A DNA stretch of 64,000 bases from Vreelandella halophila. Its GTDB lineage: Bacteria; Pseudomonadota; Gammaproteobacteria; Pseudomonadales; Oleiphilaceae. Location: contig NZ_JACHUZ010000011.1 of assembly GCF_019903425.1 (NCBI RefSeq), forward strand, positions 208,589 to 272,588, read 5' to 3'. Within the stretch, counting starts at the first letter, position 1. Each line of letters begins with the position of its first letter. Below, piece after piece: positions 56,189 through 64,000 of the stretch. A model generated the notes under the pieces. It was not told where the DNA came from. It saw only the letters and a program-made list of their open reading frames with translations, and made no database searches. The translations under genes and the position numbers were made by a program.

Positions 56189-57284
56189 ATGGAAACCAAT
56201 CCGATCATTCAGACCATTCGTGACCTGGAAGCGCGTACGGAAGCGCTTAGGGGGTATCTTTGACTACGACAGCAGGAAGGAACGGCTGACGGAAGTCGAA
56301 CGCGAACTGGAACAGCCTGAGGTCTGGAACAACCCGGACCGCGCCCAGGCGCTGAACAAGGAACATGCCAGCCTGCATGCCATTGTTTCCACACTGGACC
56401 GGCTGAGCAACGGCATCCGTGATGCGGAGGAGCTGCTCCAGATGGCCGAGTCCGAAGAGGATGAGGCGGCCGCCAATGACGTGACCGGCGAACTCCAGAC
56501 CTTGGAAGGGGAACTGGAGAAGCTGGAATTCCGGCGGATGTTCTCCGGTGACATGGACGCCAGCAACTGCTATCTGGACATCCAGTCGGGGTCCGGTGGC
56601 ACCGAGGCCCAGGACTGGGCGAACATGCTGCTGCGCATGTACCTGCGCTGGGCCGAGGCCAAGGGCTTCAAGTACGAGGTGCTCGAGGCCCAGGACGGCG
56701 ATGTGGCCGGTCTCAAGAGCGCCACCATCCGGATCGAGGGCGAGTACGCCTACGGCTGGCTGCGCACCGAGACAGGCGTGCACCGGCTGGTCCGCAAGTC
56801 GCCCTTTGATTCGGGCAACCGCCGGCACACCTCCTTTGCTTCCGTGTTTGCCTCGCCGGAGATCGACGACAACATCGAGATCGAGATTGACCCCTCGGAT
56901 CTGCGGATCGACGTGTACCGGGCCTCGGGCGCCGGTGGTCAGCACGTCAACACCACGGAATCCGCGGTGCGGATCACCCACCAGCCCACAGGCATCGTGG
57001 TGGCGAACCAGAGCGGCCGCTCCCAGCACCAGAACAAGGATTACGCGATGAAGCAGCTGCGCGCCAAGCTTTACGAGCTGGAGCTGCAGAAGCGCAACGA
57101 GGAGAAACAGGCTGCCGAGAACAACAAGTCGGACATCGGTTGGGGCAGCCAGATCCGCTCCTATGTACTGGACGACCAGCGCATCAAGGATCTGCGCACA
57201 CGGGTGGAAACGAGCAACACCCAGAACGTGCTCGACGGGAGTCTCGACCAATTCATCATCGCCAGTCTCAAGCAGGGCCTGTAA
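56189..57284 (+). CDS. prfB: Peptide chain release factor 2 with programmed +1 frameshift
   Basis: RF2 reads UGA and UAA. The gene has two overlapping frames: 24 codons from the ATG at 56189 end in an in-frame TGA at 56261, and the rest (from the GAC at 56262) continues in the +1 frame for 340 more codons, 364 residues in all. The body has the SPF codon-reading motif at about 204-206 ([15 protein letters not shown]) and GGQ at about 249-251 ([15 protein letters not shown]). The frameshift makes RF2 limit its own synthesis. The coordinates span both frames. A TACAAT at 56139-56144 may be the -10. lysS follows after 18 nt. Confidence 0.98.
56249..56264 (+). other. prfB programmed frameshift site
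   Basis: The segment AGGGGGTATCTTTGAC has the same parts as the E. coli prfB site: an internal Shine-Dalgarno (AGGGGG), three spacer bases, the slippery CTT codon and the stop TGA followed by C. When RF2 is scarce the ribosome slips +1 from CTT and continues at GAC. Confidence 0.97.
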
Positions 57285-57302
57285 CCGGAGAATCTTTCGC
57301 CC

Positions 57303-58820
57303 ATGACCGAAAACACCGACGCAACGCCATCCCAGGACGAGAACCGGCTGATCGCCGAGCGCCGCGAGAAACTGCAGAAGCGCCGTGACGCCAGCGACAA
57401 CCCGTTCCCCAACGACTTTGAACGTGACAGCACAGCCGCGGAGCTGCAGGCGCGTTACGGCGATTACAGCAAGGAAGAGCTGGCCGAACTGAATATGAAG
57501 GTCGCGGTGGCCGGGCGCCTGATGCTGGACCGCAAGCCGTTCTCGGTGATCCAGGACATGAGCGGCCGCATGCAGATCTACAGCACCAAGGAGGTGCAGA
57601 AGGAGATCAAGGACTGGGATGTGGGCGACATCGTCGGTGTCAGGGGCACGCTCTCCAAGTCCGGCAAGGGCGACCTCTACGTGGTGATGGAGGAGTACCA
57701 GCTCCTGACCAAGTCACTGCGGCCGCTGCCGGAGAAGCACAAGGGCCTGGTGGACCCGGAGCAGCGCTACCGCCGGCGCTACGTGGACCTCATCATGAAC
57801 GAGGACACGCGCAGTACCTTCAAGGTGCGCTCCAAGGTCATCAACCAGATGCGCCACTATCTCACCAGCCGCGACTTTATCGAGGCGGAGACGCCCATGC
57901 TGCAGGTGATTCCCGGTGGTGCCACGGCCCGGCCCTTCATCACCCATCACAACGCGCTGGACATCGACATGTACCTGCGCGTGGCACCGGAGCTCTATCT
58001 CAAGCGCCTGGTGGTCGGTGGCTTTGAGAAGGTCTTCGAGATCAACCGCAACTTCCGCAACGAGGGGCTGTCCACCCGGCACAATCCCGAGTTCACCATG
58101 CTCGAGTTCTACCAGGCCTATGCCGACTACAACCACCTGATGGAACTGACCGAGAACCTGCTGCGGGAAGTGGCGGTCAATGTCTTCGGTGAGGCCCACT
58201 TCAGCAACGGGGTGCGGGGCGAGAATGGCGAAATCGTGGATCACGTCACCTATGATTTCTCCGGCCCCTTCCGGCGTCTGAGCGTCATGGAGGCCATTCT
58301 TGAGCACAACCCGGACCTGACCGAGGCGCAGCTCTCGGACCGGGAGCAGGCGGCGAAGGCCGCCGCAGGCCTGGGCATCAACGTCAAGGACGGCTGGGGG
58401 CTGGGGCGCATCCAGACCGAGATTTTCGAGGAGACCGCCGAGCACCGTCTGACCCAGCCCACCTTCATCACCCGTTATCCGACCGAGGTCTCGCCGCTGG
58501 CACGTCGCTGTGACGATGACCCGAGCGTGACCGAGCGCTTTGAGCTGTTCGTGGGCGGGCGCGAAATCGCCAATGGTTTCTCGGAGCTCAACGACGCCGA
58601 GGACCAGGCGGAGCGTTTCCGTGAACAGGCGCAGGAAAAGGCCGAGGGCGATGATGAGGCCATGTTCTACGACGAGGACTTCATCACCGCGCTGGAGTAC
58701 GGTCTGCCGCCGACGGCGGGCGAGGGTATCGGGATTGACCGGCTGCTGATGCTGCTGACCGATTCCCCCTCGATCCGTGATGTCATCCTGTTCCCAGCCA
58801 TGCGACCCGAGAGGGGCTGA
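57303..58820 (+). CDS. lysS: Lysyl-tRNA synthetase, class II
   Basis: LysS charges tRNA-Lys. The 505-residue protein has the N-terminal OB anticodon domain ([27 protein letters not shown]) and class II motifs: motif 1 around [15 protein letters not shown], motif 2 [22 protein letters not shown], and motif 3 near [15 protein letters not shown]. Standard length. A GGAG site precedes the ATG. ung begins 2 nt after its stop. Confidence 0.97.
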   Translation: MTENTDATPSQDENRLIAERREKLQKRRDASDNPFPNDFERDSTAAELQARYGDYSKEELAELNMKVAVAGRLMLDRKPFSVIQDMSGRMQIYSTKEVQKEIKDWDVGDIVGVRGTLSKSGKGDLYVVMEEYQLLTKSLRPLPEKHKGLVDPEQRYRRRYVDLIMNEDTRSTFKVRSKVINQMRHYLTSRDFIEAETPMLQVIPGGATARPFITHHNALDIDMYLRVAPELYLKRLVVGGFEKVFEINRNFRNEGLSTRHNPEFTMLEFYQAYADYNHLMELTENLLREVAVNVFGEAHFSNGVRGENGEIVDHVTYDFSGPFRRLSVMEAILEHNPDLTEAQLSDREQAAKAAAGLGINVKDGWGLGRIQTEIFEETAEHRLTQPTFITRYPTEVSPLARRCDDDPSVTERFELFVGGREIANGFSELNDAEDQAERFREQAQEKAEGDDEAMFYDEDFITALEYGLPPTAGEGIGIDRLLMLLTDSPSIRDVILFPAMRPERG

Positions 58821-58822
58821 AT

Positions 58823-59575
58823 ATGCACCCGGCCACGGAAGCGCTGCTGTCGCATCTGAAACCGGGCACAGGCTGGCGGGAGCGCCTGGAGGGCGAGTTC
58901 AGCCAGCCGTACATGGAAAAGCTCGGGGAGTTCCTGGCCTCGGAAGAGCAGGCCGGGAAGACCCTGTTCCCGCGCGCCAACCTCTGCTTTAACGCGCTCA
59001 ACAGCACGCTGTTCGACCGCACCTCCGTGGTCATCCTGGGGCAGGATCCCTACCACGGGCCGGGCCAGGCCCATGGCCTGTGCTTCAGTGTCCGGCCCGG
59101 CGTCCAGGTGCCGCCCTCGCTGGTCAATATCTTCAAGGAGCTCAACCAAGACCTGGGCACGCCCATCCCGGACCACGGCTGCCTGCAGCCCTGGGCGGAG
59201 CAGGGTGTGCTGCTGCTCAACAGTGTGCTGACGGTGGAGCAGGGCAATGCCGGCGCCCATCGCGGGCAGGGCTGGGAGACCTTCACGGATCGCGTCATCG
59301 GGAACCTCAACGAGGAGCGCGAGGGCGTGGTGTTTCTGCTGTGGGGCAGCTATGCCCAGAAGAAGGGTAGCTTTATCGACCGCAACCGGCACCTGGTTCT
59401 GGAGGGGCCGCATCCATCGCCTCTTGCTGCCCACCGGGGGTTCTTCGGGCAGAAGTGGTTCTCGCGGACCAACGAGTGGCTGGCGCAGAAGGGGCTGCCA
59501 GAGGTGGACTGGGCGCTGCCGGACCAGGCCACCCTGGAAGCCCGTTACCGGGGCGGCAAACAGGCCCAGGGCTGA
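58823..59575 (+). CDS. ung: Uracil-DNA glycosylase
   Basis: Ung removes uracil from DNA to start base-excision repair. The 250-residue family-1 enzyme has the catalytic water-activating loop [18 protein letters not shown] with Asp75, uracil-binding [11 protein letters not shown] and the [14 protein letters not shown]-intercalation motif. It starts 2 nt after lysS and is convergent with the HDOD gene. Confidence 0.97.
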   Translation: MHPATEALLSHLKPGTGWRERLEGEFSQPYMEKLGEFLASEEQAGKTLFPRANLCFNALNSTLFDRTSVVILGQDPYHGPGQAHGLCFSVRPGVQVPPSLVNIFKELNQDLGTPIPDHGCLQPWAEQGVLLLNSVLTVEQGNAGAHRGQGWETFTDRVIGNLNEEREGVVFLLWGSYAQKKGSFIDRNRHLVLEGPHPSPLAAHRGFFGQKWFSRTNEWLAQKGLPEVDWALPDQATLEARYRGGKQAQG

Positions 59576-59581
59576 GCGGGT

Positions 59582-60418
59582 TCAGCCCTTGAGCAGGGCC
59601 ATAGCCGCGTCCATCTGCTCCCCCAGGTCCTCGTCATCCTCCATGCCGGATTCCGGATCCAGACCCAGGCGATGGAACGCGGTGACCTCGTGCCAGTTCA
59701 TTTCCGTGTAGGGGTGGCCGGTTCCCACCAGGGTCTGAAGGCTGGCGACCATGACCACATCCGCGTAATCCGCTTCCGGCACCTGGCGCCCGAAGTTCAC
59801 GTGCTCTGACGGCACATGGTGCAGTTCCAGTGGGAAGTCCCAGCGCTTGAGAATACGGTCCCCGATCACCGGGTGGAGTTCGTCCACCAGGTTGTCCAGC
59901 ATGGCGCTGTTGACCTGCAGGTCATGGTCCTCAACAAAACGCAGCACCGGTAGGGCGCCAATCTGGCAGACAAGCCCCGCCAGGGTCGCCTGTTCGGGCC
60001 TGAGCCTGGTGTAGTGCTGGGCAAGCACCTGGGCAATGCCGGCGATTTCGGTGCTGCGCTGCCAGATGGTACGCAGGCGCCGGTCCACCATGTCCGAGGT
60101 CGCCTGGAACATCTGTTCCATGGCCAGACCCATGGCAAGGCTGCTGGTGTAGTCCATGCCCAGCCGGCTGACCGCCATGTTGAGGGTCTCGATCTCCCGG
60201 GAGCCCCGGAACAGGGGGCTGTTCACCACCTTGATGATGCGCGCGGACATGGCCGCATCGTCGCTGATGGTTTTGGTGATGTCATGGATTGTGGAGTCTT
60301 CGTCCTCGGCGATGTCCCGGACTTTCAGAGCTACTTCCGGCAGCGTCGGCAGGGTCAGCTGATCCTGGTCGATGGCTGTTAGGAGCTGATCACGGATGCG
60401 GTTGGCCAGTTCCGTCAT
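59582..60418 (-). CDS. HDOD-domain protein
   Basis: The 278-residue protein is one HDOD domain, a catalytically degenerate HD-phosphodiesterase fold found in signalling proteins: LPTLPEVALKVRDIAEDEDSTI, DAAMSARIIKVVNSPLF, NMAVSRLGMDYTSSLAMGLAM and HPVIGDRILKRWDFPLEL. The C-terminal tail is acidic. HDOD proteins often assist chemotaxis or c-di-GMP circuits; nothing around it gives its partner. A TATAAA (minus strand, 60459-60464) could be its -10. Confidence 0.88.
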   Translation of the reverse strand: MTELANRIRDQLLTAIDQDQLTLPTLPEVALKVRDIAEDEDSTIHDITKTISDDAAMSARIIKVVNSPLFRGSREIETLNMAVSRLGMDYTSSLAMGLAMEQMFQATSDMVDRRLRTIWQRSTEIAGIAQVLAQHYTRLRPEQATLAGLVCQIGALPVLRFVEDHDLQVNSAMLDNLVDELHPVIGDRILKRWDFPLELHHVPSEHVNFGRQVPEADYADVVMVASLQTLVGTGHPYTEMNWHEVTAFHRLGLDPESGMEDDEDLGEQMDAAMALLKG

Positions 60419-60497
60419 AGCCTTGAGGGCCTCCTGGATGCTTTGGAATGCTGCCCTCTTTATAGCAGGCGCTGGCCCGGCGTGCCGTTATATTTTG

Positions 60498-61451
60498 TCA
60501 CGGCTGCTGTTCGGGCACCCCATAGCCCAGCGGTTGCAGCGCCAGCTGTGCGCCGGGCTGGTCCGCGAGCGTGATGGTGGCTTCCATGGCGGCGTGCTTG
60601 AGTACCCCGAGCAGCTGCACGGAGCCGTCGTCGGTGGCGATGCTGTCGGTGATTTCTCCCAGGGCATTGCCGTCGCCGTCCACCAGCCGGTCGCCGGGGG
60701 CGGGGAGGGTGTCGGTGAAGCGCGCCTCAAGACGGAAAAGGCTCTTCTTGAGCTGCCCCAGGTGATGCATGCGCGCAATGATCTCCTGGCCGGTGTAACA
60801 ACCCTTGGTAAAGCTCACGCCCTCGTAGGACTGGAGGTTCAGGTTCAGTGGTATGTACTGTTCCGTGGTGGTGTCGTTGAGCAGGGTCAGGCCGCTCATG
60901 ATTTCCGAAAGCCGCCACGCGGCGCTGTCCTGGTCCGGCTGCGGCGCCTCTTTCGTAGCCGTGTTCCACCAGAGTTCGAAGCGGGCCCGGCCGTCGGGCA
61001 GGGGTACCGTGCGCACCAGTACCCCCTCGTCGGTGACGGTGGCGCCGTTGACCTCCGCCGGCAGCGAGGGTGCCAGGGTGGCGGCGCGCTCTTCCCCGAT
61101 GAGCCCCAGAAGCTGCCAGTCCTCCGCGGCTTTCAGCTCCGCCTGGAAGAAGGCCAGATACTTGCTCAACTGCTGGCTGATCCGGTCGCTCAGGGATTCG
61201 GGGAAACGCACCAGGACCCTTTCTGGAGACAGGCGTACCAGCCGGAACAGTGCGTAGGCGCGTCCCTTGGGCGTACAGGCCGCACCGGGCAGGCTGTGTT
61301 CACGGGTCAGCTCATCAATGTTGCAGGTGACCTGGCCCTGGAGAAAGCGATCCACATCCGGGCCTTCCAGCAGCATCAGCCGATGGGCGTTGACCGGGGC
61401 GGTCATGGCATCGGGCAGGGTGGCGGGGGCCGTTGCGGTCGTCTGGGTCAT
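60498..61451 (-). CDS. ygfZ: Folate-binding iron-sulfur protein YgfZ
   Basis: YgfZ uses tetrahydrofolate to help assembly or repair of Fe-S enzymes such as MiaB. The 317-residue protein of the aminomethyltransferase (GcvT) fold has the signature KGCYTGQEIIARMHHLGQLKK near 220-240, with the conserved Cys. The N-terminal LLEGPDVDRFLQGQVTCNID is typical. It closes the nadB-sdhE-ygfX-ygfZ run. Confidence 0.93.
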   Translation of the reverse strand: MTQTTATAPATLPDAMTAPVNAHRLMLLEGPDVDRFLQGQVTCNIDELTREHSLPGAACTPKGRAYALFRLVRLSPERVLVRFPESLSDRISQQLSKYLAFFQAELKAAEDWQLLGLIGEERAATLAPSLPAEVNGATVTDEGVLVRTVPLPDGRARFELWWNTATKEAPQPDQDSAAWRLSEIMSGLTLLNDTTTEQYIPLNLNLQSYEGVSFTKGCYTGQEIIARMHHLGQLKKSLFRLEARFTDTLPAPGDRLVDGDGNALGEITDSIATDDGSVQLLGVLKHAAMEATITLADQPGAQLALQPLGYGVPEQQP

Positions 61452-61481
61452 TCCGTGTCTCCGTGAAAGGGATTCTTGGGC

Positions 61482-61958
61482 TCACTCATCGCCCGCGCGG
61501 GCCGGCCCCAGGCGGAGCCAGCCCGTCAGCCGGCGCAGGTTTCGCGCGTCAGTATTGCGGATACCCGGGAGGGTGCTCAACAGCAGGGGCCGGGCAGGGC
61601 CACTTCCACTCAGGCGCAGCCAGAGGAAACGGTGGGCAATACGCGAGCCGGGCCCGACCCGGACCGGGTGCTCGCCACCTCCGGCATGGACGGCTCGCAG
61701 TCCGTCCGGTCCGGCGGTGAGCCGCACCGGGCTGTGGCGTGCGCGCAGGAGCTGCTGCCGGACGGCCGCGATGGCGCCGGCCGCGCAGGCAGCAGCCACG
61801 CCCACTGTAACGGCGTCGGGAATGCCCTCAAGGCTCAGGACCAGCGCCGCTGGCAGCAGCCAGGGCGTGGCGGCTACGGCTGCGAGGCCGGGGGAAGGGC
61901 TGAGCGGGACGTCAATCCGGCTGAACCCGCTGGAGGATGAGGTCGACGATGCGGGCAA
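61482..61958 (-). CDS. YgfX-like (CptA) small membrane protein
   Basis: The frame covers a hydrophobic pair ([40 protein letters not shown]) and a basic C-terminal half ([34 protein letters not shown]). YgfX in E. coli is an inner membrane protein next to sdhE with a similar layout, and position after sdhE supports this. The start is uncertain: I give a TTG at 61958 preceded by GAGG, overlapping sdhE; an ATT next to the sdhE stop or an ATG at 62000 are alternatives. Confidence 0.55.
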   Translation of the reverse strand: MPASSTSSSSGFSRIDVPLSPSPGLAAVAATPWLLPAALVLSLEGIPDAVTVGVAAACAAGAIAAVRQQLLRARHSPVRLTAGPDGLRAVHAGGGEHPVRVGPGSRIAHRFLWLRLSGSGPARPLLLSTLPGIRNTDARNLRRLTGWLRLGPARAGDE

Positions 61959-62184
61959 GGTCCGGGTCCTCGGGGCGGCTGCGCTGCATGAACCAGGCAA
62001 AGAGGTCGTTGTCCTCGCAGTCGATCAGGCTCCGGTAGCGGGCCCGGTCGGCTTCGGGCAGCGAGGGGTAGGCTTCCTTCACAAAGGGCACCAGCAGCAG
62101 GTCAAGCTCCAGCATGCCCCTGCGGCTGTGCCAGACAAGGCGTTTGTATTCGCGGTCGTCGGTCATGGGGTCGGTGGTTTCCAT
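61912..62184 (-). CDS. sdhE: Succinate dehydrogenase flavinylation factor SdhE
   Basis: SdhE helps attach FAD covalently to SdhA. The 90-residue protein has the defining RGxxELD segment as [17 protein letters not shown] and [12 protein letters not shown]. It starts 7 nt after nadB stop. An internal Met at 62166 is also possible; neither has a strong ribosome site, so it may be coupled to nadB. Confidence 0.9.
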   Translation of the reverse strand: METTDPMTDDREYKRLVWHSRRGMLELDLLLVPFVKEAYPSLPEADRARYRSLIDCEDNDLFAWFMQRSRPEDPDLARIVDLILQRVQPD

Positions 62185-62191
62185 CAGAGGG

Positions 62192-63796
62192 TCAGGCGTC
62201 AGAGCGCATATAGGTGGTCGGCACCAGTATGGTGTCTTTGGGTTCCGCCGCAGTGGTGGGGTAGTCCAGGTTGTAGTGGAGCCCCCGGCTTTCCCGCCGC
62301 TGCAGTGCCGAGCAGATGATCAGATCCGCCACTGTTACCAGGTTGCGCAGCTCCAGCAGGTCATTGCTCACCCGGTAGTTGCTGTAGAACTCACGGATCT
62401 CGCTGTGGAGCATATCCGCCCGGTGCTTGGCCCGCTGCAGTCGCTTGGTGGTGCGCACAATACCCACATAGTCCCACATGAAGTGGCGCAGTTCATCCCA
62501 GTTGTGCGCGATCACCACATCCTCGTCCGAATCACGCACCCGGGATTCGTCCCATTCAGGGACTTCAGGCGGCTCCGGTACATGCGGATTCTGTTCGTTG
62601 ATGTCCCGGGCTGCCGCGCGGCCGTAGACCAGGCATTCCAGCAGTGAATTGCTGGCCATGCGGTTGGCGCCGTGCAGGCCGGTGAAGGAGGTCTCGCCCA
62701 CCGCGTAGAGCTGGTTGACGTCCGAGCGGGCGTGCTCGTCCACCATGATGCCGCCGCAGGTGTAATGGGCGGCGGGCACGATGGGAATGGGCTCGCGGGT
62801 GATGTCGATGCCGTATTCGTGGCAGCGGGCGGCGATGGTGGGGAAGTGTTCCGAAATGAAGTCCGCCGGGCGGTGGCTGATGTCCAAATAGAGACAGTCC
62901 GCGCCCAGCCGCTTCATTTCATGGTCAATGGCGCGTGCCACAATGTCCCGAGGCGCCAGTTCCGCGCGCTCGTCGAAGCGGTCCATGAAGCGGCTGCCAT
63001 CGGGCAGCAGCAGTTTGCCACCTTCCCCGCGCAGCGCCTCGCTGATCAGGAATGACTTGGCCTGTGGGTGGTAGAGGCAGGTGGGGTGGAACTGGTTGAA
63101 CTCCATGTTGGCCACCCGGCAGCCCGCGCGCCAGGCGATGGCAATGCCGTCGCCGGTGGCGCCATCCGGGTTGCTGGTGTAGAGATAGGCCTTGCTGGCG
63201 CCGCCGGTGGCCAGCACCACGAACCGCGCGCGGAAGAGTTCCACTTCCTGGGTGTCGTGGTTGAATATGTAGGCGCCCACGCAGCGGTTGCCCGGCAGGA
63301 ACAGCTTGCGGTGGGTGACCAGGTCCACTGCAACCCGGTTCTCGAAGATGTCAATGTTGGGCTGCTGTCGGGCGCGCTCGCAAAGGGCCTCGGAGACCGC
63401 CTGGCCGGTGGCGTCCGCGGCGTGAATGATACGACGGTGGCTGTGGCCGCCCTCACGGGTGAGGTGGAAATGGCTGCCGTCGGCACGGGTGAACTGGACG
63501 CCCTGTTCAATCAGCCAGTCGATGCTTTCCCGCGCCCGGGAGACGGTCAGGCGCACTGTATCCTCGTGGCAGAGTCCAGCCCCGGCCCCCAGGGTGTCGG
63601 CGGTGTGCGCCTCTTCACTGTCGCTGTCGTCCAGCACGGCCGCAATGCCGCCCTGGGCCCACTGGGTCGAGCCGCTGTCGAGTTCCGTCTTGCTCAGAAC
63701 CGCGACGCGCAGCTCGGGGGACAGGGTCAGGGCGGTGCTCAGGCCTGCGGCACCGCTGCCGACGATCAGCACATCGTAATGGTGGAATGCATGCAT
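62192..63796 (-). CDS. nadB: L-aspartate oxidase
   Basis: NadB oxidises aspartate to iminoaspartate, first step of quinolinate and NAD synthesis. The 534-residue flavoprotein has FAD loop [17 protein letters not shown] at about 10-26, [51 protein letters not shown] and [17 protein letters not shown]. The start is set at [10 protein letters not shown]; an upstream in-frame ATG gives 12 more residues. It diverges from an RseC-like gene and leads sdhE, ygfX and ygfZ. Confidence 0.97.
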   Translation of the reverse strand: MHAFHHYDVLIVGSGAAGLSTALTLSPELRVAVLSKTELDSGSTQWAQGGIAAVLDDSDSEEAHTADTLGAGAGLCHEDTVRLTVSRARESIDWLIEQGVQFTRADGSHFHLTREGGHSHRRIIHAADATGQAVSEALCERARQQPNIDIFENRVAVDLVTHRKLFLPGNRCVGAYIFNHDTQEVELFRARFVVLATGGASKAYLYTSNPDGATGDGIAIAWRAGCRVANMEFNQFHPTCLYHPQAKSFLISEALRGEGGKLLLPDGSRFMDRFDERAELAPRDIVARAIDHEMKRLGADCLYLDISHRPADFISEHFPTIAARCHEYGIDITREPIPIVPAAHYTCGGIMVDEHARSDVNQLYAVGETSFTGLHGANRMASNSLLECLVYGRAAARDINEQNPHVPEPPEVPEWDESRVRDSDEDVVIAHNWDELRHFMWDYVGIVRTTKRLQRAKHRADMLHSEIREFYSNYRVSNDLLELRNLVTVADLIICSALQRRESRGLHYNLDYPTTAAEPKDTILVPTTYMRSDA

Positions 63797-63888
63797 GGCG
63801 GATATTGAACTAAAGTTTGCCTCTGGTGTCACTCTTTACGTACAGGGATGCTCGGGAGATGATCCGGGTATTGGAATGGGGGCGGGCG

Positions 63889-64000
63889 ATGGACGATCAG
63901 GCACGACCGGACGATGAACGCCAGGGCGAGGTTCTGGAATGCGCGGGTCAGCGCGCCCGGGTGCGCGTGGCGCCGGCGGCTGGCTGCCCGCGTTGCGCGG
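63889..64000 (+). CDS. RseC/MucC-like protein, N-terminal fragment (cut by window end)
   Basis: Only about 37 residues are visible. They read RQGEVLECAGQRARVRVAPAAGCPRC, which fits the cytoplasmic N-terminal part of RseC (a Cys-rich segment with CxxC next to the membrane protein part). An ATG at 63859 is in the same frame and could be the start. RseC proteins act with SoxR-reducing complexes or the sigma-E pathway. The usual rpoE and rseAB genes that precede rseC near nadB are not here. Confidence 0.5.
   Translation, partial: MDDQARPDDERQGEVLECAGQRARVRVAPAAGCPRCA

Overview
This window is a compact, GC-rich gammaproteobacterial chromosome segment. Its conserved gene orders point there: ispE, tRNA-Gln, prs, rplY, pth, ychF; hemA, prfA, prmC; minCDE; ffh, rpsP, rimM, trmD, rplS; hom, thrC, recJ, prfB, lysS; and nadB, sdhE, ygfX, ygfZ. 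The protein sequences look like a Chromatiales/Ectothiorhodospiraceae-type halophile, but I cannot fix the genus from sequence alone. Genes are tightly packed: several pairs overlap by ATGA and some convergent genes are 2-15 nt apart.

Region 1 (1-3420) is the right end of an integrated element, most simply an inovirus (filamentous phage) prophage. It holds a Zot-like C-terminal fragment, a small TraX/acyltransferase-like membrane protein, an intergenic region with three hairpins, a Rep_trans-type replication initiator, and a tyrosine integrase whose reading frame ends inside an elongator tRNA-Met gene, the probable attachment site. The left end lies outside the window.

Region 2 (3421-13135, minus strand) holds an alanine transporter/alanine dehydrogenase pair and a housekeeping block: ychF, pth, rplY, prs, tRNA-Gln, ispE, lolB and a TPR lipoprotein. 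Region 3 (13280-17319, plus) is hemA-prfA-prmC-moeB-like. A photolyase (minus) follows, then a plus-strand set of DUF432, MscS channel, RimB protease, RimK glutamate ligase and an aspartoacylase-like protein.

Region 4 (22970-30496, mostly minus) has PhoH/PIN ATPase, a CBS protein, a START-domain protein, MinE-MinD-MinC, dinB (plus), a PAP2 phosphatase and a GT4 glycosyltransferase. Region 5 (30652-38323, plus) has an aldo/keto reductase, an acetyl-CoA hydrolase/transferase, a SlyD-like isomerase, and an RstA/RstB-like two-component system overlapping glycerol kinase.

Region 6 (38329-46193) has argF and argD (with a terminator-like hairpin in the argD leader), grxD, a TonB-like protein, a DUF1631 protein, a CorC/HlyC-type CBS protein and YpjD. 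Region 7 (46283-59575, plus) is the ffh-rplS, xerD-dsbC-hom-thrC-recJ and prfB-lysS-ung run; prfB carries the classic +1 programmed frameshift. Region 8 (59582-63796, minus) has an HDOD protein and nadB-sdhE-ygfX-ygfZ, and the window ends in the start of a divergent RseC-like gene.

No stretch longer than 300 bases is free of genes, and I saw no CRISPR array, insertion sequence or rRNA. The parts I find most worth checking are the prophage intergenic hairpins and TraX-like gene, the DUF432-MscS-RimB-RimK-aspartoacylase cluster, the argD leader, and the two-component/glpK operon.
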